Shown piece after piece: positions 24,574 through 32,814 of a DNA stretch of 64,000 nt. The notes under the pieces were generated by a model. That model did not search any database and was not told the origin of the DNA. It worked only from the letters and a program-made list of their open reading frames with translations. A program made the position numbers and the translations under genes. How positions within the stretch are numbered: the stretch's first letter is position 1; every line of letters begins with the position of its first letter. The DNA comes from Aurelia coerulea (Eukaryota > Cnidaria > Scyphozoa > Semaeostomeae > Ulmaridae): assembly GCA_039566865.1 (NCBI GenBank), contig CM076949.1, forward strand, positions 6,353,501-6,417,500. The letters run 5' to 3'.

Positions 24574-24777
24574 TTAACTCATCACATTACAAGCTTGTTC
24601 TTGTTTTTCATCCTCCTCTTTTAGGACTCTCATTTGATGATGGAAGATGTCTCTTTCAATTTCTACCCTGGCCATCCCCCACTGGGATACCCCTAGATAT
24701 TTGCTCAAAATATATTCCCCACCATGCCCTTTGTATTTGAAGTAAATTTTTCGTGGTTCTGGGGTATTTGACAACAT
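24574..24777 (-). CDS. Hypothetical 67-residue protein
   Basis: A complete ATG-to-TAA minus-strand frame. The sequence has protein-like composition: YFKYKGHGGEYILSKYLG, then SQWGMARVEIERDIFHHQM, then a charged Glu/Lys-rich helix ending EQACNVMS. No signal peptide or membrane segment. Family not recognised. It could be a real small gene, a terminal exon, or part of the surrounding inverted-end element. Confidence 0.35.
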   Translation of the reverse strand: MLSNTPEPRKIYFKYKGHGGEYILSKYLGVSQWGMARVEIERDIFHHQMRVLKEEDEKQEQACNVMS

Positions 24778-26374
24778 CAGGATCTAATTATGCAGTTCAA
24801 GGTTAAACTGTAACTGAGAATATGGCATGTTAGAGCATTGGGCATTCACCAAAAAATTTCCTGCCTACCTCTGGTATTTGTTCAAACAGTTCTGTTAACG
24901 CCCAGGATGTCTGGGGGAGGTCTCAGGCAGGAATTGAAGGAGACATTAGAAACACTTTTAAAGTAAATTTATTTTTGGAACAATCAGGTCTACACACATT
25001 TTTTTGTTAGAAACTCAACTCTCAGATCACCAAAAAGTAAGGAACTCCAGTACTGGGAAAATATAACTTGAGAAACTATTCATTTTGTTAAAGGAAATCC
25101 TTAACATTGTTTTACTTTTCGTTCCCTTGTTTCCTGTACTATATTACTTGGGAAGTACTTGAGTAATGTCTAAACATTGGAAAGGCTTTAAACAATTTTA
25201 ATTTTGAGATGTTTGTTGATAGGGGCACAACAGGAAGTAAACATGAAGACTTGTGGAAACTATAAGAAACTCTTGAGGGGCTCTTGAGTCCTCAAAACCT
25301 GATAATGTTAAGAAACCTTCAGTACTGACCCAAATTCTTTGTTTGTTAGAAAAGAATATGTGTATGGTCTATAGGTTGTCAGCCTCAAAAAACTCAAATG
25401 GGCATATGAAAGGCCGTAAATGATTCAACATGACCAATATTTTTTCAACAAAAATTAGCCCATTTCCAGGCCAGGCCTGGGCATGAAACTTTTAGCAGGG
25501 GAGCAGTAAATTGTTCCTCCTGGTAATTTTCAAGTGAACTTTTCCTAATTGAATCGATAGAAGCTAAAGAACAATGATATCAAACAGAGCAATTTTTCTC
25601 TTTGAACAGTTCAGAAGAGCGACTTTACAGCTCCCCTCTTGCATTTGAGGGGAGCCTCTGGAGGGAAGCAAGAGCTATGGCTCCCCTTGAATGGCCAGAC
25701 CTGAAGTTCTCCAGAAGATTTCCCTGTAAAACAGGCACAGGCAAAAGGTCTGCCTCCCAGATCAAACTTTCAACAATACTTGATGCTCCCTCCTTGCCGT
25801 GCACCCTGAGAGAGCCTACGTAATTTAGGCCCATTTATCCCAAATTCTGCAAACGGCTCTACGGAAAACGAAGCGTCGTTCTCATCTTCTGTTTCACTTG
25901 AATCAAGTTTTTTATCTTCGTCAAGACCAACGACATCGTACTAAATATCATCCATGACAAATAAGAAACCGCAAAATCCAATAACCACTCTAATTGAAAT
26001 CTGCTTCGAGCTTCGAAGCTGCATGACAACAGTCCGCCATTGATCATTGGTGTCATTTGATACGAAGCGCGCATTGTCCCGCAAACTTGGTTTGTTTACA
26101 AAAATATGGCACAGCCCCTTTATGTAGTGAGGCTAGTGTTTATGTACCTGTAAAATCGTTTGCTTTTTACACCACACCTAAGAATTATTTACAAATCGCT
26201 CAGCAGATAGGCATGTTTGACGTCAATCATGACCTGCAATGGCTAAATTTAAACATAACCCGGAAAAGATACGCATCCCAGCGCGTGCCTGTTTATGGGC
26301 CGTAGCTTACAGGATAAGGTGAAGTTGCATCTTTCAGGGCCAAGCGCTGAAATCGCAGAAATAAATGATATATG

Positions 26375-26720
26375 ATAAATAAATAAATAATATACGATTT
26401 ATTTACAGTTGGCAACAGGAAAAAATAGCTAAAAACAGCTAATTAAGGCCAACTATTTACCTATTTACATAATACCATATACAAAAGAAAATTATGAAAT
26501 CAACTATAGATACCCCAAATCTGCAATATATATTTGACAAAGTCGACAGTCACAGTCTAGTTTCCAGTTTTTTATTTTTCTTTTGAATATTGCAAGATTA
26601 TCCGATTGTTTTAAACTTTCAGGCAATGCATGCCAAAGCCGTTGTCCCCAAAACGATGCAGATTCGATTCCGTATGTTGTTGCTCTGGCTTTTGGCAACT
26701 GGAAGAGCAGACCTAATCAA
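26375..26720 (-). mobile_element. LINE 3'-end fragment
   Basis: The minus-strand frame 26698-26504 reads GIESASFWGQRLWHALPESL and ends DCDCRLCQIY, the usual C-terminus of a CR1/Jockey-like ORF2. It is followed, on the minus strand, by a short ATTT-type tail (plus strand AATAAATAAATAA at about 26375). Heavily 5'-truncated. Confidence 0.75.
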
Positions 26721-26745
26721 GTCCGCGAAATGCTGAAATTTTCAA

Positions 26746-26955
26746 GTGCTTCAAAGAATGAATCAAAAAACAAAACTGATCAATATCTTGAGGGAAAGGA
26801 AACTAAGTTATTTTGGGAATTTGAGAAGGCAAAATAACATTTACAGAAGGCTGCTAGAAGGATATATAGATGGAAAGAGAGGCAGAGGTCGGCCAAGGAT
26901 AAGTTGGCATGCCAACATCAAGGAGTGGACTGTGTCATCCAACGTCGAAAGATAA
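26746..26955 (+). pseudogene. Second non-LTR element, ORF C-terminal scrap
   Basis: The frame reads LINILRERKLSYFGNLRR, then [19 protein letters not shown], the C-terminal signature of RTE/craniate-type endonuclease-reverse transcriptase proteins (RGRPR..W). It ends at a stop after SSNVER. The upstream RT domain is absent. Confidence 0.7.
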
Positions 26956-27042
26956 GATAAAGGAACACGAGAAGAAGAAGCAACTCTTGCAGGTAATGGC
27001 TTCATGTAAGAAAATAATCTTATGAAGTCCTGTAATCAGGAA

Positions 27043-28159
27043 TAGGGATGTACCGGATATCCGGCTAGCCGGTTAATCCGGCCGGATTTTACCGTTTTGC
27101 CGGAAATCCGGTTCCGGCCGGATCTCAGATAGATTTGCCGGTCTTTTGCCAGATTTTTCTATTTCAAGTTAGCGTCAAGAAAGACATAATATGACTTAGA
27201 AACATATGTATGGATCTGTTTTGGCTACGAAGTTGGTTCCGTACGCTATATGGAAGCAATGGTTTTTAATGACAAGTTAAATTTTTATCCCTATCCCTTT
27301 GTCCATTCATGTGGAGTCGAGTCATTTTGAAAACTTGATTGATGTTTGATGGTTTTCAGTATCTGCGAAAACGAAAATTTTAAGAAACTCACATATAGCT
27401 CTAGAAACTAGAAGTAAAAATAGTGCAAAAACCCCAGAATCTAATTCAAGGCTCTTTGCTAGAAATTAAGTTATACATCTTCGAAACTGGTCCAATGTAT
27501 GATTTATCGTGACCTGTCAAAAATGGATAGCTTTTTTGGTGCACCCGTTTGTAGAAGAAAATTGAATTTTCCTACATTAAACTTAAACATGTTCCTTTAA
27601 ACTTTTATGTCGTCGAAAGTAGGTGCAAAACAAAGATCTTCAGGCTGTTATCTGTTATTGCATCCTCCGAAGGATGTCTGACAAAAAGCTGTTAAGGTTC
27701 TGCAGTAATTTCTATTTTGCAGCAAGTTTCAAATTTTTTTACATCGAACAATATTTGGAAAATAAATTTCCAAACTTTAAAAGACCGTTTGTTTCACAAA
27801 GACATTTCCGTTCAAGACCTTTATTTTGAGATATCTTGGCATAGAGAAGTGGACGGCAGCTTTGAGTAACAGAACCAATTGCTAAATATTTTCATCTGAC
27901 ATTGGTCATGTTGAATCATCAGATCAAATGGAAACCAATAGATCTATCTTATAGGGATGCACGAAATGGACTTTTTGCCATACTAACTCCTTCCCTGGGT
28001 ACTTTGAATGATATTCTGCGATTCCTTACTGCTTTTATCAGCCATAAAATTATACAGCTGTTGCTAAACTAAATGTAAAATCCGGCAGGATTTTGACAAT
28101 TTTGGCCGGAAAATTCGGTTCCGGCCGGATTATGAAAACCCCGATCCGGTACACCCCTA
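27043..28159. mobile_element. hAT-type non-autonomous element, 1117 bp
   Basis: Termini TAGGGATGTACCGGAT and, in mirror, TAGGGGTGTACCGGAT. Perfect 8-bp target duplication ATCAGGAA at 27035-27042 and 28160-28167. Subterminal CCGGCC-rich palindromes are present at both ends. A half copy of the GGTGCACC-ended foldback (about 27340-27552) is nested inside. No transposase frame. An 8-bp duplication with this terminus fits the hAT superfamily. Confidence 0.9.
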
Positions 28160-28390
28160 ATCAGGAAACTCCAAAAATAGTTTTAGTTGCATGAAAAATT
28201 GGTTGATATATTGCATTTTAATCAAGTCAATTGACCATGCATGCAATGCTGTTTTTGCTATGTGACAAGAAGCTTTTAATATGATACTTTCAACATTGCG
28301 CATGCGCTAATGTATGTGGTGACTGCAATGATATCATTTGACAGCCACGATAAGGTCTTCAAAAACTGTCGTAAACAGGCAGACAAGCAG

Positions 28391-30061
28391 CATACGAGTC
28401 AAATCTTTCAATAGGGCACAGGGAAACCTGCAAATCTTCCAGTTTCACGCTTATGAGCCAATGATATCGTCGTATTCCGATCACATGACTGAAAATAAGG
28501 CTTTCGAGATAAATTTTCGAGTACCTTCACGAAAATAAAAATGGATATTCGAGTAATAAAGATATAGAGCTGGTTTTACCACGAATCGATTCGAGAGGCC
28601 CCACTCCACATTTGTTTTTCTGCATTTGGTTAAAATCTCGTCAGGGATCGGCGTTACATCGAATTTCATTCCTTCGAAAATTGGCCTATGTTCAAAAATT
28701 CTTCAGGAACGCTACAAATAAGATATAGCTTTCAAAATTTCACATGTTACGTGAATTATGTCCAGGAATAACATGAAAGTAGTTGTTTGTGTGATTTTCG
28801 AAAATCCTAGACGAATAAAAGCTATTTGCTGCGAATAAAGCTAATGGGCCTACCTTCACCCGCAGCAGAATCCCAGTAATCGGCATTAAATCACTCTTTT
28901 TCGCAATAATAACCAGCGGATACATTAACGAATAACTTCACCACAAATTCAATTTCTTTCCACCATTTTATCATCGATAATTTCGATAAAATGTGACAAG
29001 ACTTTACAGCCTCTGCAGCAAACTGTCCAACTACCGTCGATTCAAAGTTTTCTTGTTGCAAACACCAGGAAAGCTTGCATAAAACAAAAGGTTGTGCAAG
29101 GCTCAGATCTCCCATATGACACAGCAAAATGTTACCATTGATAATAGATTGTACACCTTTGAGAATAAATTGCAGGGGAAATTTCTTTGCACAAATTATG
29201 TACTTTTCCGATGTGACAAAGAAATTTGCAATCTTTGAGAAATGTTTTATTTTCTCTTTATTTTGCAACGATAGAAAGACTTTAGGAGTGTGCAATCTAT
29301 TCTCAAAGGTATCATTTTGCTGTGTCATATGGGAGACCTAAGTCTTGCAAAACCTTTTGTTTTATGCAAGTCTTGCAAGACTTCCAACGTGTTTGCAACA
29401 AGAAAACTTTGAATCGAGGGTAGTTGGACGGTTTGCTGCAGAAGCTGTAAAGTCTTGTCACATTTTATCGAAATTATCGATTATTAAATGGCGGAAAGAA
29501 ATTGGATTTGTGGTGAAGTTATTCGTTAATGTATCCGCTGGTTATTATTGCGAAAAGGAGTGGTTTAATGCCGATTACTGGGATTCTGCTGCGGGTGAAG
29601 GTAGGCCCATTAGCTTTCTTCGCAGCAAATAGCTTTAATTCGTCTAGGATTTTCGAAAGTCACACAAACAACTACTTTCATGTTATTCCTGGACATAATT
29701 CACGTAACATGTGAAGTTTTGAAAGCTATATCTTATTTGTAGCGTTCCTGAAGAATTCTTGAACATAGGCCAATTTTCGAAGGAATGAAACTCGATGTAA
29801 CGCCGATCCCTGACGAGATTTTAACCAAATGCAGAAAAACAAATGTGGAGTGGGGCCTCTCGAATCGATTCGTGGTAAAACCAGCTCTGTATCTTTATTA
29901 CTCGAATATCCATTTTTATTTTCGTGAAGGTACTCGAAAATTTATCTCGAAAGCCTTATTTTCAGTCATGTGATCGGAATACGACGATATCATTGGCTTA
30001 TAAGCGTGAAATTGGAAGATTTGCGGGTTTCCCTGTGCCCTATTGAAAGATTTGACTCATA
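28391..30061. mobile_element. 1.67-kb near-perfect palindrome (giant foldback)
   Basis: Arms of about 735 bp (28391-29125 and 29325-30061) are nearly identical in mirror image, for example GTCAAATCTTTCAATAGGGC at the left edge and its mirror at the right. The roughly 200-bp loop is itself partly self-complementary (GATAATAGATTGTACACC, TGTGCAATCTATTCTCAAAG). The mirrored open frames in the arms (62- and 61-codon pairs) are side effects. The edge region is related to 37640-37790. Confidence 0.9.
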
Positions 30062-30276
30062 TGCTCAGACAAGCACACAAACAAACAGAATCCATTGCCA
30101 AAGCTGTTGGACAAGAACACTGTGCTTCGTAGCAATCACCGGGGTCCTATGAAAGTATCCGGGTTTCAACAGTTTGGTAACCACACTTGAGTGGCACTGC
30201 GGCGCTCAATCTGCCACGTGCGGTGTCGTATGCAATTCTGCATGGTCACCATATCTGCGTGGCTGGCTATCAGAAA

Positions 30277-30403
30277 AGACCTTTCAGCTATTCAACAAAA
30301 TAGCCTGGATCGAGCGTCATTTTTATACGCGAGGATAAATAAAATTCTTCATAATGTAGCAAAATATCGTTCGATTCTGAGTCTTTTCAGAATAGTTAAA
30401 AGT
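30277..30403. mobile_element. MITE, TAGACCTTTTAGCTATTCT family, shortened
   Basis: AAGACCTTTCAGCTATTCAAC at the left and AGAATAGTTAAAAGTTCT at the right, with AATGTAGCAAAATATCGTTC inside. Internal deletion compared with 55548-55712. Confidence 0.7.
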
Positions 30404-30919
30404 TCTGTTGCCAATTAGTAAATCAGAAACGAAACGATGAAGTAAAAGACTTGATGCAGCATAAATCTTATTCTAAATACAGAGTTTCCCGCGGCCACAG
30501 CCTGTGCGGTTACAATGGAGGATAATCTTAAAAAATTTACCGTTACCTATTTTTAAAACAAGCTGCACCTTAGACTTTTTCATCTTGCTGTTTGAGATCA
30601 ACGAAATTCTATCTGAGATATGGCCAATGAAAGCAAAAGAAGATTGGTTTAATGAAAACGTAAGTACCTTTTTCTTGAATCTCATCTTTGGGCATGCAGA
30701 CTTAAGACTCCAATCCTCTTCCAGTGATAGTAAACATTGCAAACCGACCAGTGGCCTAGAAATTATGAACGAATTTACAATTCAGACTGTTCTGAGAATT
30801 CAGTACAATTCAATCAGCTATGGAGGCAGTCAAAATAACACGTTGCACACAGGACTTGACACAAGAAACACACTTTATATGAGTAAACTATATGTTTCTT
30901 TTTGCGGATGGTATCAGTA

Positions 30920-31442
30920 GCATAGGTTCCAAATCTTTAAAAAGGCCGGTGTAAAATTGAATGACCTATTTCTTTGAACTGAATGACTTCAAAGAAACTT
31001 TAGCTAATTCCCTATAATTCTACCGTTGGACTTTTCGGAATTCTTCGATACTTTCAGAATTAGAGTGTTTTTCTTCTTTTTCAAGAATTCAACAAAAATT
31101 TTCAAAAAAACTTAAAACCATCGTAATTTCTAAACAGTTTGACGTAACATGAAATAATTTCGAAGGAAACCATAGTTCATAAATGCCTACAATATGGTGC
31201 CAAACAAAAGTCTGTCACTCATCTGGTTTTTGATTTAGAAATTTGATGACGTCACATCCTCAAATGAGTTGAAATGTAAGATACGCTGTAATTTCCAAAA
31301 ATGTTCAAAATTTCTTAAAAGTCCAACGGTAGATTTATAGATAAGTATCTAAAGTTTCTTTCAAGCCATTCGATCAGAAGAAATAGGTCATTGAATTTTA
31401 CACCCACCTTTTTACGCCGCGATAAAGATTTGGAACCTATGC
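30920..31442. mobile_element. Foldback, GCATAGGTTCC family (copy 2), 11-bp target duplication
   Basis: Termini GCATAGGTTCC and GGAACCTATGC are exact mirrors and are flanked by identical TGGTATCAGTA at 30909-30919 and 31443-31453. Arms extend about 230 bp with TTTAAAAAGGCCGGTGTAAA at the left. Confidence 0.93.
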
Positions 31443-31462
31443 TGGTATCAGTAGTATAAATG

Positions 31463-31583
31463 GTTCTGTTTCAAATTAGACGCCAGGTGAAAATGTCCAC
31501 GAATAAAAACAAATAAATTTTTCTGCATGAATAAGTTTCCTTTATCGCAAATCTCACTTGACATCCAATTTAAGATAGATTTC
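31463..31583. mobile_element. Short MITE, AGTCTGTCTCAAATT family
   Basis: TTCTGTTTCAAATTAGACGCC and the decayed mirror CATCCAATTTAAGATAGA, with CGCAAATCTCACTTGACATC inside. Confidence 0.7.
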
Positions 31584-31699
31584 AGTGATTGTTCAAGCAT
31601 ATGTGGGAAGGTGCAAACAAAGTATTTTCCCTAAACTTCATCATGTTTCATGTATCATGTTTAATGGTAGAAATGGCATCAAAAACTAGCTATCATCGC

Positions 31700-32806
31700 A
31701 AAAAATTACAACCAAAACTGGATCTTCGAAACAAAAAACCTGGAACTTTAGCTATTTCTTAAAATTCTAGTTTTCGAAAACACTGAAAACGATAAAAAAA
31801 AACATCGATCAAGTTTTCTAAAGAATTGACATAAATGGACAAAGAGAGAACTTGTTCGTGGTGATTTGAGATTTAGAAATCTACCAATTGTAATCTGCTG
31901 TACGAAAGTTCGTACTAAACCCCCAAATCCCCCTGAAAACGTTTTCTCTTTGTTCATTCATGCTGAATCTTTTAAAATTTGATCAACGTTTTTTGATCGT
32001 TTTCAATGTTTTGGAAAAAGAGTATTTTGAAAAATTCGCTTCTAGCTCACAAAATTTAAAACGGAAAATTTGCAAAAAGTCCTAGAATCTAATTCAGGCT
32101 TTCTGCTAACGATTAAGCAATAAATCTTCAAAATCCGTCCAGTGTAACAAGAGCAGATTTTGTAATACAATAGCAACAGTTGCGTTTGATTGACACCTCA
32201 ATTCAAAGCGATTAGCGGCTGCAGACAAAGGAAATTCTCTCAACCAGTAATTCAAAACAAACAAAGCCGCAAAAGTTTCCCCAAAACTGGTAGGGTAAAC
32301 TCTCGCCTTGTGCAAGCGAAAGATGGTTTTTAAGGGAAGTTATGTGCTTATAGCGAAAGAAGAAGGGTAAATCTAAAGTTCTGTCGCTTAGATTATGTCT
32401 ATTTGATTTAGGAGCTGTTTTGTAATCGTTTCATTTTAAGCCCTAAAGACGCGAGAATTACAATGCCTTCTGCTCCGCTCCTGAATCAAATAAATATAAT
32501 CTAAGCGACAGAACTTTAGATTTATCCTTCTTCTTTCGCTATAAGCACATAACTTCCCTTAAAAACCATCTTTCGCTTGCACAAGGCGAGAGTTTACCCT
32601 ACCAGTTTTGGGGAAACTTTTGCGGCTTTGTTTGTTTTGAATCATTGGTTGAGAGAATTTCCTTTGTCTGCAGCCGCTAATCGCTTTGAATTGAGGTGTC
32701 AATCAAACGCAACTTTTGCTATTGTATTACAAAATCTGCTCTTGTTGTCCAGTGTACGATTTGTTATGGCCTGCCAAACGTGCATAGTTTATCTTGGCGC
32801 ACCCGG
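31700..32806. mobile_element. GGTGCGCC-ended foldback, interrupted by another foldback
   Basis: The right end TTTATCTTGGCGCACCCGG is followed by TA. The arms contain TCAACGTTTTTTGATCGTTTTC and its mirror; the left terminus is not clear. The intact relative is at 57532-58096 and a right half is at 45442-45745. The 601-bp element at 32146-32746 sits inside it. Confidence 0.75.
32146..32746. mobile_element. Foldback, AACAAGAGC family (copy 5), with empty site known
   Basis: Termini AACAAGAGC and GCTCTTGTT. Flanks GTCCAGTGT at 32137-32145 and 32747-32755 are identical. The host repeat without insertion reads GGTCCAGTGTACGATTC at 45682 with one copy of the 9-mer, which shows the 9-bp duplication is real. 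The arms are about 250 bp and very similar to each other, suggesting a young insertion. Confidence 0.96.
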
Positions 32807-32814
32807 TAGATCTA

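Larger units (their letters stand above)
22636..26126. mobile_element. 3.5-kb segment with inverted ends, candidate DNA transposon remnant
   Basis: The left end has CCTTATGTAAAGGGGCTGTGC followed by TGCGGGACAACGCGCG. The right end has the mirror of TAAAGGGGCTGTGCC and of TGCGGGACAATGCGCG, separated by a 20-odd-bp insertion. Near the right end one minus-strand frame is rich in Asp, Glu and Ser (GLDEDKKLDSSETEDENDA), like a transposon ORF. 24960-25370 matches 63050-63400, inside the foldback at the right edge. No intact transposase seen. Confidence 0.55.

Noticed and set aside
28481..29973. Paired 61-62 codon frames in mirror orientation
   Set aside because: Same sequence read twice from the two arms of one palindrome.
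30504..30920. 138-codon plus-strand frame between repeats
   Set aside because: No recognisable motif; an internal GTAAGT at 30659 and AT-rich codon use argue it is chance or a scrap. Not strong enough to list.
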